Source of the DNA: DASTGO01 sp035719045
GTDB lineage: Bacteria > Actinomycetota > Actinomycetes > Actinomycetales > Kineosporiaceae
Reading direction: 5' to 3'
NCBI GenBank assembly: GCA_035719045.1
Contig: DASTGO010000326.1
Coordinates: 1 to 11,448, forward strand
Length of the DNA stretch: 11,448 bases
The notes beneath the pieces were generated by a model. It made no database searches, had not been told where the DNA came from, and worked only from the letters and a program-made list of their open reading frames with translations. How positions within the stretch are numbered: position 1 is the first letter of the stretch; the number at the start of each line of letters is the position of its first letter. A program made the position numbers and the translations under genes. Below, in pieces: positions 1 through 7,092 of this stretch.

Positions 1-84
1 GGCGGTACGTCCCGGCCGGTGCCGCGTCCGCCCGCGTCGGGTGCGCCCCGGCCCACCCCCGGCTCGGGCGGCGGGCAGTCCTGA
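1..84 (+). CDS. C-terminal tail of an upstream gene (partial)
   Basis: A reading frame is open from the first base of the window and stops at TGA 82-84. It encodes a 27-residue Pro/Gly/Ser/Arg-rich tail ending in GSGGGQS. The composition is that of a disordered C-terminal extension, common on actinobacterial membrane or kinase-type proteins, and no domain is visible. The frame would end 24 bp before the stop of the convergent M50 gene, so the two genes would be tail to tail. Open frames arise easily in DNA this rich in G+C, so this is only a plausible gene end. No function can be assigned. Confidence 0.35.
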   Translation, partial: GGTSRPVPRPPASGAPRPTPGSGGGQS

Positions 85-108
85 CCCGTCCGGCCTGACC
101 CGTCCGGC
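81..108. repeat. Perfect 14-bp tandem duplication at a convergent gene junction
   Basis: The unit CTGACCCGTCCGGC occurs twice in direct succession (81-94 and 95-108). The first copy contains the TGA that ends the putative upstream gene. The second copy abuts the stop codon (complement of 109-111) of the leftward M50 gene. It looks like a replication-slippage duplication in the spacer between convergent genes. A similar duplication lies at 4729-4762. Confidence 0.85.
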
Positions 109-828
109 TCAGATCAGTCCGGTGCCGAGCAGGAGCAGGTAGCCGCCGCCGGCCACCGCGCCGACGGTCAGCACCAGGAACGCCCCGACCCAGAACAGCC
201 CCGGCAGCCGGGTGAGCCGGGCCAACTGGTCGGCGTCGGACATCGGGGCCTGCCCCCGGCGGCGCTTGTGCTGCAGTTCCAGGACCGGTCGCGGCCCGGC
301 CAGCAGCAGGAACCAGGCCAGTGCGAATGCGAAGGCCGCCTGCACGGCCGGCGGGGCCCAGACCATCACCGCGACCAGGATCCCCGCCGTGGTCAGCACC
401 GACACCACGCCGAACACGTTGCGGACCGCCACGCCCACAGCGGCGACCAGGACGAGGAACCCCGCGAGCGTGGCCAGCACCCGCCCGGTGGAGAGTGCGG
501 CGGCCGCGGCCAGCCCGAGCACCGACGGCATCAGGTAGCCCGCGGCGGCGGTGAACACCATCCCGGGGCCGGTCGGCCGGCCGTACGACAGGGTGAGCCC
601 GGAGGTGTCGGAGTGCAGCCGCACCCCGTGCACCCGCCGCCCGGACAGCAGCGCGACCCCGGCGTGGCCGCCCTCGTGGGCCAGGGTCACCACATGCCGG
701 GCGAGCAGCCAGGTCCGGACGTCCGACACGGCGAACAGGGCGACCGCGGCGGCCGTGAGCAGCACCCACAGCGGCGGGTCCGGCTGCCGGACGGCCAGCC
801 GCTCCCAGACGGCGACGAGCTGATCCAC
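109..828 (-). CDS. M50B-like integral membrane zinc metallopeptidase
   Basis: A 239-residue, very hydrophobic protein with about five or six membrane segments (roughly residues 21-37, 43-62, 88-112, 116-135, 141-178 and 210-237). The zinc motif HEGGH is at 51-55, inside the second segment, with H51, H55 and E52 as expected ligands and catalytic base. This placement of HExxH in a short polytopic protein is typical of the peptidase M50B-like family common in actinobacteria, distant relatives of site-2 proteases. The SDADQLARLT stretch (197-206) before the last helix also looks family-like. The substrate is unknown; a role in regulated intramembrane proteolysis is only inference. The start is GTG at 828, with a weak GGTAGG eight bases upstream. 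An ATG at 835 is out of frame. It is the last gene on its strand here, 379 bp downstream of the iron-sulfur reductase gene. Confidence 0.8.
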   Translation of the reverse strand: MDQLVAVWERLAVRQPDPPLWVLLTAAAVALFAVSDVRTWLLARHVVTLAHEGGHAGVALLSGRRVHGVRLHSDTSGLTLSYGRPTGPGMVFTAAAGYLMPSVLGLAAAAALSTGRVLATLAGFLVLVAAVGVAVRNVFGVVSVLTTAGILVAVMVWAPPAVQAAFAFALAWFLLLAGPRPVLELQHKRRRGQAPMSDADQLARLTRLPGLFWVGAFLVLTVGAVAGGGYLLLLGTGLI

Positions 829-919
829 GGCCCATGCCTACCACGCCCCGCTGGGGCCCGGCTCAGCCCTCCCCGGGTGCGTGCCCATGTGTCGGGCGGC
901 AACCGTCCCCTGTGGGTGC

Positions 920-967
920 GATGTGCCATCGTGCCCCTTTTCCGGGCATGGTGTGCCACTGCGCCCA
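920..967. repeat. Palindromic intergenic repeat, copy A
   Basis: Imperfect hairpin: CATCGTGCCC (928-935 region) can pair with GGGCATGGTG (944-952 region), allowing G-U pairs, around a CTTTTCC-type loop. It aligns with copy B at 1090-1138 through the shared blocks CATCGTGCCC, CTTTTC, GGGC and TGTGCCAC in the same order and orientation. Two copies in one spacer suggest a dispersed, REP-like element rather than a simple terminator. Confidence 0.6.
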
Positions 968-1089
968 CCCGCATCGTGGGGCCGCCGCGCATGCCGTCCC
1001 GAGGGTGTCGACGGGAACGGTCTCATCCATCCACTCCGACACAGGACCGTGCCCAGGTGTGGACGATCACTCCCACCCACCCTGGGCGC

Positions 1090-1130
1090 GGTGGCACATC
1101 GTGCCCGCTTTTCGGGCGCTATGTGCCACC
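1090..1130. repeat. Palindromic intergenic repeat, copy B (strong hairpin)
   Basis: GGTGGCACAT (1090-1099) is a perfect inverted repeat of ATGTGCCACC (1121-1130). Inside it GCCCG (1103-1107) pairs with CGGGC (1113-1117) across a five-base loop; the three bases between the two stems on each side give one mismatch, one G-C and one G-U pair. It begins 78 bp past the stop of the leftward reductase gene, so it could end or stabilise that transcript. There is no T-run on the minus strand, so it is not a canonical intrinsic terminator. Homology to copy A argues for a mobile or dispersed repeat family. Confidence 0.75.
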
Positions 1131-1136
1131 GTGCCC

Positions 1137-1194
1137 GCCTGCCGGACCTGCCGTGCCGGACCCGTCGGACCGGACCTGCCTGCCGGACCTGCCG
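1137..1194. repeat. 17-bp direct repeat pair
   Basis: GCCTGCCGGACCTGCCG occurs at 1137-1153 and again at 1178-1194. The bases between are made of similar CCGGACC units, so the segment behaves as a short degenerate array just beyond the 3' end of the reductase gene. No function is apparent. Confidence 0.7.
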
Positions 1195-1207
1195 CCGCCC
1201 GGCGACG

Positions 1208-3538
1208 TCAGGCGGTGGTGGCGGGCTCGGTGGCGGAGTCCGCGCGCTTGACGGCCTCCAGCAGCAGTTGCGCCACGTCGGCGACCTGGACGCTCTCCGG
1301 GGCCTGCCCGCCCGCCTGCATGGTGGTCAGCCCGTCGGTGAGCATGACCCGGCAGAACGGGCAGCCGACGGCGATCGTCCCGGCGCCGGTGGCGACGGCC
1401 TCGGCGGTCCGGTCGGCGTTGATCCGGGTGCCGAGCTTCTCCTCCATCCACATCCGGGCGCCGCCGGCCCCGCAGCAGAACGAGCGGTTGCCGTGCCGCG
1501 GCATCTCGGCGAGCTGGACCCCCGGCAGGGAGCCGATCAGCTCGCGCGGCGGGGTGTACACCCCGTTGTGCCGGCCGAGGTAGCAGGGGTCGTGGTAGGT
1601 GACGGACGCGCCGGCCCCGTTCGACCCCGACGGCGGCGCGACCGGGGTCAGCCTGCCCTCGCGGACCAGCCGGTTGAGCAGCTGGGTGTGGTGGACGACC
1701 TGGTAGCGCCCGCCGAGCTGCGGGTACTCGTTGGCCAGGGTGTTGAAGCAGTGCGCGCAGGTGACGACGATGTTGGTGGCCCTGGCCTCGTTGAGCATCT
1801 CGACGTTGGCCTGGGCGAGCATCTGGAACAGGAACTCGTTGCCGGCCCGCCGCGCCGGGTCACCGGTGCAGGACTCGCCCTCGCCGAGCACCGCGAAGGA
1901 CACCCCGGCCATGTGCAGCAGTTCGGCGACCGCCCGGGTGGTCTTCTTCGCCCGGTCCTCCAGGGCACCGGCGCAGCCGATCCAGAACAGGTAGTCCACG
2001 CCGGTGAGGTCCTCGACGTCCGCCCCGACCTGCGGGATCTCGAAGTCCAGGCCCTTCGCCCAGTCCATCCGGGTGCGCGGGGACATCCCCCACGGGTTGG
2101 CGTTCTTCTCCAGGTTCTTGAACAGCCCGCCCAGCTCGGAGGGGAACGCCGACTCGATGAGCACCTGGTAGCGGCGCATGTCGACGATGTGGTCGACGTG
2201 CTCGATGTCGACCGGGCACTGCTCGACGCAGGCGCCGCAGGTGGTGCAGCTCCACAGCACGTCCGGGTCGATGACGCCGCCGGTCAGCGGGTTGTCCGGG
2301 TCGACCGGGGCGACCAGGCTGCGCTGCGCCTCCTCCAGCACGTCCGCCGGGAGGCCGGTCCTGTCGATCTCGGCGGCCATCAGCCAGGGCGCCTTGCCGT
2401 GGGAGTGGTCGCGCAGGTTGAGCACGAGCAGCTTCGGGGACAGCGGCTTGTCGGTGTTCCAGGCCGGGCACTGGGACTGGCAGCGGCCGCACTCGGTGCA
2501 GGTGGAGAAGTCGAGCAGGCCCTTCCAGGTGAAGTCCTCGACCTTGCCGACGCCGAGCGCGGCGTCCTCGTCCAGTTCGTCGACGGACTCGAAGTCCAGC
2601 ACCTCGCCCTTGACCCGGATCGGCTGCAGCGGGCCGAGGCTGGTCGGCAGGCCACGGGCCTCGGTCCGGCCGGGGTGGCGCTTGAACCAGATGTTGACGA
2701 AGGCCAGGAAGCGGTGCCAGGCCACGCCCATGGTCGGCTGGACGGCGATCGTGATGAACCAGGCCATCGACACGATGATCTTCAGCGCCGCGACCAGGAC
2801 GATCGCGGTCTTCAGGGAGGCCGTGCCGGTCCCCTCGAACAGTCCGCCCAACCAGGAGGTCAGCGGGAAGTGCACGGCCCCGGGCTGCCCACCCTCGGCG
2901 GCGGCCAGTGCGTACTCGAGGCCGCGCAGGGTGAGGATGCACAGGCCGACGACGAGGATGGTGCCCTCGACGTAGTACGCCTGCCAGAAGCTGGAGCCGA
3001 AGAACCGCGACCGCCTGCCCTGCGCGGCGGCGGACCGGGGGTGGTTCTTCTGCCGGATCCCGATCAGCACGAGGATCGCGATCAGGGTGCTCCAGCCGAG
3101 CAGTTCGGTGAACCACTCGTACGGGGCGAAGTGCCCGACCAGGGGCAGTGCGAAGGTCGGGTCGAACACCTGGCCGTAGGCGGTCAGCAGGGTGAAGAAC
3201 AGCCCGCCGAAGCCGACGAAGACCAGCCAGTGCATGACCCCGACCAGCGGCCAGCGGCCCAGCCGGGCGTGGCCGAGGGACTCCTCCAGCACGCTGTGCA
3301 GCCGGGCACCGGGCTGGCCGCCACGGGTCGGGTCGGGCTGGCCGAGCCGGAACACCCGGACCAGGTAGCCCACCGTCCGGCCGAAGAGGGCGACACCGAT
3401 CACGGACAGCACCGCGATCAGGGTCACCACCCCGATCTGCAGGCCGGACAGTCCCGGGGACCCGCCGGCAGCCAGCATCGGCAGCGCCCGGACCGGTCCC
3501 GCCGGGAGGGAGGAAACCTGGTGGGAAATGAACTGCAT
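1208..3538 (-). CDS. etfD: Membrane iron-sulfur oxidoreductase, EtfD/HdrD-like (ETF:menaquinone oxidoreductase)
   Basis: A 776-residue protein. The N-terminus has about five membrane helices (roughly 33-53, 97-120, 149-161, 191-204 and 244-266) with histidines such as H103 that could bind heme b, as in NarI-like subunits. Two [4Fe-4S] motifs follow: C347/C350/C353/C357 and C431/C434/C437/C441. The C-terminus has two cysteine-rich CCG-type (heterodisulfide-reductase) domains, with C522, C557, C594/C597 in the first and C652, CCG at 688-690, C726/C729 in the second. This architecture matches M. tuberculosis Rv0338c (EtfD) and the bacterial EMO proteins, which take electrons from electron-transfer flavoprotein reduced by acyl-CoA dehydrogenases and pass them to menaquinone, supporting fatty-acid beta-oxidation. 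I chose ATG 3538 because GGGAGAG (3546-3552) lies seven bases upstream; a GTG at 3598 would add 20 residues but lacks this support. No etfAB is in view, so the partner is inferred from the family. A generic (Fe-S)-binding reductase is the fallback call. Confidence 0.88.
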   Translation of the reverse strand: MQFISHQVSSLPAGPVRALPMLAAGGSPGLSGLQIGVVTLIAVLSVIGVALFGRTVGYLVRVFRLGQPDPTRGGQPGARLHSVLEESLGHARLGRWPLVGVMHWLVFVGFGGLFFTLLTAYGQVFDPTFALPLVGHFAPYEWFTELLGWSTLIAILVLIGIRQKNHPRSAAAQGRRSRFFGSSFWQAYYVEGTILVVGLCILTLRGLEYALAAAEGGQPGAVHFPLTSWLGGLFEGTGTASLKTAIVLVAALKIIVSMAWFITIAVQPTMGVAWHRFLAFVNIWFKRHPGRTEARGLPTSLGPLQPIRVKGEVLDFESVDELDEDAALGVGKVEDFTWKGLLDFSTCTECGRCQSQCPAWNTDKPLSPKLLVLNLRDHSHGKAPWLMAAEIDRTGLPADVLEEAQRSLVAPVDPDNPLTGGVIDPDVLWSCTTCGACVEQCPVDIEHVDHIVDMRRYQVLIESAFPSELGGLFKNLEKNANPWGMSPRTRMDWAKGLDFEIPQVGADVEDLTGVDYLFWIGCAGALEDRAKKTTRAVAELLHMAGVSFAVLGEGESCTGDPARRAGNEFLFQMLAQANVEMLNEARATNIVVTCAHCFNTLANEYPQLGGRYQVVHHTQLLNRLVREGRLTPVAPPSGSNGAGASVTYHDPCYLGRHNGVYTPPRELIGSLPGVQLAEMPRHGNRSFCCGAGGARMWMEEKLGTRINADRTAEAVATGAGTIAVGCPFCRVMLTDGLTTMQAGGQAPESVQVADVAQLLLEAVKRADSATEPATTA

Positions 3539-3692
3539 GGGGTGACTCTCCCGTCCGCCGAGGCGTACGTCTGCGGTCCGTCCTGTGGTGGCCGTCACAC
3601 TAGGTGGCGGCCTACCGCGCCCCGAATCCTACTCGCCGGTAACAAAGCCTGGAACCCGGGTCGTGGTGCTCGTTGGTGCCCCTCGGTGACCG

Positions 3693-3721
3693 CCCCGCCC
3701 TGACACTCAGGGATGGCGGGG
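3693..3721. repeat. Inverted repeat upstream of the glycosyltransferase
   Basis: CCCTGA (3698-3703) and TCAGGG (3707-3712) form a perfect inverted repeat with a three-base centre. CCCCG (3693-3697) and CGGGG (3717-3721) extend it after a four-base bulge. It could be a regulator-binding site or a leader hairpin. Confidence 0.5.
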
Positions 3722-3741
3722 TTCTGCCGACGGGTACCTGG

Positions 3742-3765
3742 GGAGGACCGTAGCGGGTGTCCTCC
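3742..3765. repeat. 7-bp inverted repeat in the glycosyltransferase leader
   Basis: GGAGGAC (3742-3748) is a perfect inverted repeat of GTCCTCC (3759-3765), with a ten-base loop. It ends 26 bp before the GTG start. As RNA it would hide a GGAGG decoy; the ribosome binding site proper is the separate GGAGG at 3779-3783. Its function is unknown. Confidence 0.45.
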
Positions 3766-3791
3766 ACGGGCAGGACGCGGAGGCGGGCCGG

Positions 3792-4754
3792 GTGATGGGC
3801 AGGCGCAGGGCGGCATCGCGCCGGAGCCGGACCCCGGGTCGCGGTGCCGGGTCCGCGCTGAGCCTGTGCATGATCGTCCGCGACGAGCAGGACCGGCTGG
3901 CGACCTGCCTGGACTCCGCCGCACCCGTCGCCGACGAGATCGTGGTCGTGGACACCGGGTCCACCGACGCCACCGTGGAGATCGCCCGGCGGTACGGGGC
4001 GATCGTCCTGCAGTACGGCTTCGACCCGGCCGACTACGCCCGGGTCCGAAACCTCGGCCTGGACGCCGCCCGCGGCCGGTACGTCCTGGTCATGGACGCC
4101 GACGAGGTGCTCACCCGGCGCAGCCTGGGGGCGGTGCGGGAGTGCCTGGCCGGCGGCGAGGACGGCGGGTGGATCGTCACCCGGCGCAACCTGCCGGCGG
4201 GCAGCCGGGCACCGGCCTGGGTCGACCACGCGGTCCGGCTGTTCCGCAACCGGCCCCAGTACCGCTTCCGGCACCGGGTGCACGAGACCGTCGACGACGC
4301 GATCCTGGCCTCGGGCGGGCGGTTGCAGCACTGCTCGGTGGTCCTGGACCACCACCTGGCCGAGGAGGACCGGCTGCGCCAGAAGTGGCAGCACTACGTC
4401 GAGTTGCTGCGCGAGGAACTGGCCGCAGGCGAGGCGGACCCGTCCCGCCTGGTGTTCCTGATGGCCGACTACTACAAGCTGGGCATGCTGGCGCAGGCCG
4501 CGGTGGTCGCCGACCGGATCGCCGAGACCTGCCCGGAGGACTTCACCGCCCGGTTCCAGGCCGCCCTGTGCCACCTCGCCCAGGGCGAGGACCTGGCCGC
4601 GGCCCGGTCCCACCTGGCGGCGGCGCTCGCCCTGCGCCCGCACGACCGGGAGGCACTCGAGCTGGCCGCCGCCCTGGACGGCCCGGTGCCGGTCTCCGCC
4701 GTGCCGCCCCCGCGCCGGGAAGCCCGGTCAGCCGTGACGCCCGATCAGCTGTGA
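3792..4754 (+). CDS. Family-2 glycosyltransferase with TPR-like C-terminal region
   Basis: A 320-residue cytoplasmic protein. After a basic N-terminus (1-20) comes a GT-A fold: SLCMIVRDE (24-32), the nucleotide-sugar-binding stretch EIVVVDTGSTD (49-59) and the metal-binding MDADE (101-105). The opening motif and the RFRHRVHE stretch (158-165) resemble the SunT/WcaA-like GT2 group, whose members glycosylate peptides, proteins or cell-envelope material. The last third (about 195-295) is Ala/Leu-rich helices with TPR-like spacing (for example AQAAVVADRIAETCPED and ARSHLAAALALRP), as often follows this catalytic domain. GTG 3792 lies eight bases after GGAGG (3779-3783); the following ATG at 3795 is an equally possible start. 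The gene converges on a secreted peptidase gene, with only seven bases between stops. The acceptor is unknown; nothing in the sequence shows that the neighbouring surface proteins are substrates. Confidence 0.82.
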   Translation: MMGRRRAASRRSRTPGRGAGSALSLCMIVRDEQDRLATCLDSAAPVADEIVVVDTGSTDATVEIARRYGAIVLQYGFDPADYARVRNLGLDAARGRYVLVMDADEVLTRRSLGAVRECLAGGEDGGWIVTRRNLPAGSRAPAWVDHAVRLFRNRPQYRFRHRVHETVDDAILASGGRLQHCSVVLDHHLAEEDRLRQKWQHYVELLREELAAGEADPSRLVFLMADYYKLGMLAQAAVVADRIAETCPEDFTARFQAALCHLAQGEDLAAARSHLAAALALRPHDREALELAAALDGPVPVSAVPPPRREARSAVTPDQL

Positions 4755-4762
4755 CGCCCGAT
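4729..4762. repeat. 17-bp tandem duplication spanning the convergent stop codons
   Basis: CAGCCGTGACGCCCGAT (4729-4745) is followed directly by CAGCTGTGACGCCCGAT (4746-4762), with one mismatch, then by CAG. The glycosyltransferase TGA (4752-4754) lies in the second unit, and the peptidase stop (complement of 4762-4764) starts at its last base. Removing one unit would extend the glycosyltransferase frame to the TAG at 4765-4767, so the two genes would overlap at their ends. Confidence 0.85.
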
Positions 4763-7026
4763 CAGTAGGGCCGCCAGCGCAGGCTGCGGTCGGACGCGCT
4801 GGTCGAGCAGCGCTCCAGGACGTGGCTGCGGGTGTACCCGAACCAGCTGCGCCGCCCGGACGTGCAGCGGGCACCCTGCGACACCGAGCCGCTGACGAAC
4901 TTCTGCGGGACGCTCACCTTGCCGGTGGTGACCCAGCCGGTGGTGTTGCCGAAGTTGTCCTGGGCCAGCACATGCAGGTACCACGTGCCGCGGGCCAGCG
5001 TCGGGGACACCACGGTGCCCGGCCCGCTGAACCTGGCGGATCCGGCGGTGCTGGTCGAGCTGTGGTTCCAGACCGTGTAGAAGCCGTGCACCCCGGACAG
5101 GGTGTCCAGGGCGCCGAGGCTGGCCGCGAACCGGTTCGTGGCGTAGGGCTTGACCCGCAGCTGGGTGATCTGCGGGCCGCCGACGTCGGCCAGGAAGCGG
5201 CTGGAGTCGGCGACGGCCGACCAGTTGCCCGCGGCGTCCACCGCCCGCACGTGCAGGTACCAGGTCCCCTCGCCGGGGGAGGCGGTGATCGCGGGGCTGG
5301 TGGTGTCGACGGTGGTGTCCACCTCGGCGTCGGTGGCCGTCGGGTTCTGGTTCCACACGTAGGAGTAGCCCGCGACCGGACCGGCGGCGTCCGAGGCGGT
5401 GACCGTCGCGTTGAGGTTCAGCCGCCACACCGTTCCGTTGATCCCGCTGATCACGGGCGGCTCGTTGTCGACCGGGACGTGGGCCAGCACGTTCGGGTCC
5501 CCGGACATCAGGGCGGTGAGCACCCCGTGCACGGCGAACCCGAGCAGGCCGGCGCTCACCTGGGCGGGGGTGCTGCCGGGGTGCTGCTGCAGGTACAGCG
5601 CGACCAGCCCGGCGACGTGCGGGGCCGCCATCGAGGTGCCGCTGAGCACCCGGGTGCCGCTGTCGCTGCCGACGGCGGCCGAGCTGATCTCGGTGCCGGG
5701 GGCGTAGAGGTCCAGGCAGGGCCCGTAGTTGGAGTACTGGGCGGCGGTGTCCCAGCTGTCCGGGACGAGCGTGCCGGTGGTGGTGATGCCGCCGGTGGCG
5801 CCGACGGTCAGCGCCGCGGGGACGTCGGCCGGGGACTGGGTGCAGGCGTCCACGCCGTCGTTGCCGGCCGCGATCACGTAGGGGACCCCGGCGGCGATCG
5901 AGGCCTTGACCGCGTCGTCGAGCGCCTGGTCGCGGGCCCCGCCGAGGCTGAGGTTGGCCACCGAGTTCGCGGCGTGGTTCTGGGTGATCCAGTCGAGGGC
6001 CGCGATGACGTCGGAGACGGTGCCGCCGCCACTGGCACAGTCCAGGGCCTTGATCGGGACGATCGTGACGCCCTTGGCCACCCCGGAGGTGGTGCCGCCG
6101 AGGATGCCCGCGACATGCGTCCCGTGGCCCTCACCGCAGTCCGCGACGTCGGCGGGGTTCGGCACGACGCCCGTGGCGTCGGTGACGAAGTTGCGTCCGG
6201 TGCCGACCCGGCCGGTGAACTCGCTGTGGGTGGTCCGCAGGCCGGTGTCGACGACGTAGGCGGTCACGCCCGCACCGGTGTCGGGGTAGGTGTACGAGCC
6301 GTCCAGCGGCGGGCGCACCTGGTCGAGCCGGTCCAGGTTCCAGCCCGCACCGGTCTGGGTGCCCGCGGAGGAGGCGGTCGCCGCGTGCGGGGTGGCGGCC
6401 GGCAGGGCGGAGGCGGCGACGGTGCGGTCGGGCTCGACGTAGGCCACCGCGGGGTCGGCCTTCACCGCGGCGAGCTGGGTGGCGTCCAGGGCCGCGGTGT
6501 AGCCGCGCACCGTGCGGCCGTAGGCGTGCCGGGCCTGGACGCCCAGCTGGGCGGGGGCGGCCTGGGTCGGCGTGCTGCCCGGCCGGTACACCACGATGTA
6601 CCGCCCGGGGACCACGGTGCCGGGGGACTGCTGCGGTGCGGTCGGCAGCTGCTTGGCTGCGGTGGGGTTCCGCTTGGCGGACTTGGTGTCGGGGCCGGAC
6701 TTCTTCGCCGCACCGGGACCGGACACCCCGGACACGGCCGGCGGGGTGATCCGGGGGGAGGCGGGAAGGGTGCCGTCGGCGGACACCGGGCCCGCGTCGG
6801 TGTCCGTGACCGTGGGCTCGCTGCCGTCCGGGGCGGTCCCCCAGCCGGAGTCGGCACCGTCGCCGGTGTCCTGCGACGCGGGCTCCTCCAGGGTGGCCGC
6901 CGCCTGCTCGGAGGAACCGGGGTCGTCCTGCGGACGCTGCAGCGCCAAGGTGATCCCCGCGGCCGCCACGAGCAGCACCGCGGTGCCGGCCGCCACCGTC
7001 GCGAGTCGAACCCGCGGCTTCGTCAT
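4762..7026 (-). CDS. Exported subtilisin-like S8 peptidase (proteinase K type) with C-terminal repeats
   Basis: A 754-residue extracytoplasmic serine endopeptidase. Residues 1-30 are a basic start plus a hydrophobic helix without a clear AxA cleavage site, so it may stay membrane-anchored. A disordered Ser/Pro/Lys linker (about 31-138) precedes an I9-type inhibitory propeptide (about 141-202, VVPGRYIVVYRPG onward). The catalytic domain has the full triad: D260 (YVVDTG), H301 (GHGTHVAG) and S465 (GTSMAAP), with oxyanion N389 (AAGND). C297, C330, C395 and C437 recur in the neighbouring paralogue and probably form disulfides. Two beta-sandwich repeats follow, each with GTWYLHV (588 and 680 regions), then a tail (707-754) with C721, C740 and LRWRPY. 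The ATG at 7026 has AAGGA six bases upstream (7033-7037). Only 66 bp separate it from the stop of the upstream paralogue, so cotranscription is likely. The substrate is unknown. Confidence 0.92.
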   Translation of the reverse strand: MTKPRVRLATVAAGTAVLLVAAAGITLALQRPQDDPGSSEQAAATLEEPASQDTGDGADSGWGTAPDGSEPTVTDTDAGPVSADGTLPASPRITPPAVSGVSGPGAAKKSGPDTKSAKRNPTAAKQLPTAPQQSPGTVVPGRYIVVYRPGSTPTQAAPAQLGVQARHAYGRTVRGYTAALDATQLAAVKADPAVAYVEPDRTVAASALPAATPHAATASSAGTQTGAGWNLDRLDQVRPPLDGSYTYPDTGAGVTAYVVDTGLRTTHSEFTGRVGTGRNFVTDATGVVPNPADVADCGEGHGTHVAGILGGTTSGVAKGVTIVPIKALDCASGGGTVSDVIAALDWITQNHAANSVANLSLGGARDQALDDAVKASIAAGVPYVIAAGNDGVDACTQSPADVPAALTVGATGGITTTGTLVPDSWDTAAQYSNYGPCLDLYAPGTEISSAAVGSDSGTRVLSGTSMAAPHVAGLVALYLQQHPGSTPAQVSAGLLGFAVHGVLTALMSGDPNVLAHVPVDNEPPVISGINGTVWRLNLNATVTASDAAGPVAGYSYVWNQNPTATDAEVDTTVDTTSPAITASPGEGTWYLHVRAVDAAGNWSAVADSSRFLADVGGPQITQLRVKPYATNRFAASLGALDTLSGVHGFYTVWNHSSTSTAGSARFSGPGTVVSPTLARGTWYLHVLAQDNFGNTTGWVTTGKVSVPQKFVSGSVSQGARCTSGRRSWFGYTRSHVLERCSTSASDRSLRWRPY

Positions 7027-7092
7027 GCCATGTCCTTACAAGTCGGGCGAACCGGTACGGGCATGCCGTGGATCACATGCCGGCCGCCCAAA

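Larger units (their letters stand above)
829..1207. other. Gene-free interval with palindromic and direct repeats
   Basis: Open frames crossing this 379-bp stretch are low-complexity and look like shadows of the flanking genes. The interval holds two copies of a hairpin-forming repeat (about 920-967 and 1090-1138) and a 17-bp direct repeat (1137-1153 and 1178-1194). It separates two leftward genes, so it must contain the end of the EtfD-type transcript and any promoter for the M50 gene. I could not pick a convincing promoter. Confidence 0.6.
3539..3791. promoter_or_regulatory. Divergent control region between reductase and glycosyltransferase genes
   Basis: This 253-bp spacer must hold promoters for both flanking genes. 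On the minus strand there are two candidate -10 boxes of the TANNNT form: TAGGAT (complement of 3626-3631) and TAGTGT (complement of 3597-3602). They would give leaders of roughly 80 or 50 bases before ATG 3538. Neither has a good -35. On the plus strand I see no convincing promoter, but two inverted repeats (3693-3721 and 3742-3765) lie ahead of the glycosyltransferase gene. Confidence 0.45.

Noticed and set aside
1090..1130. Canonical Rho-independent terminator
   Set aside because: The stem is strong, but no T-run follows on either strand and a related copy lies 170 bp away, favouring a repeat element.
881..3703. Very long plus-strand open frame (about 940 codons) opposite the reductase
   Set aside because: Low-complexity, Gly/Arg/Pro/Val-rich translation with no domains. 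It is the antisense shadow of a gene with clear cysteine motifs, expected in DNA this rich in G+C.
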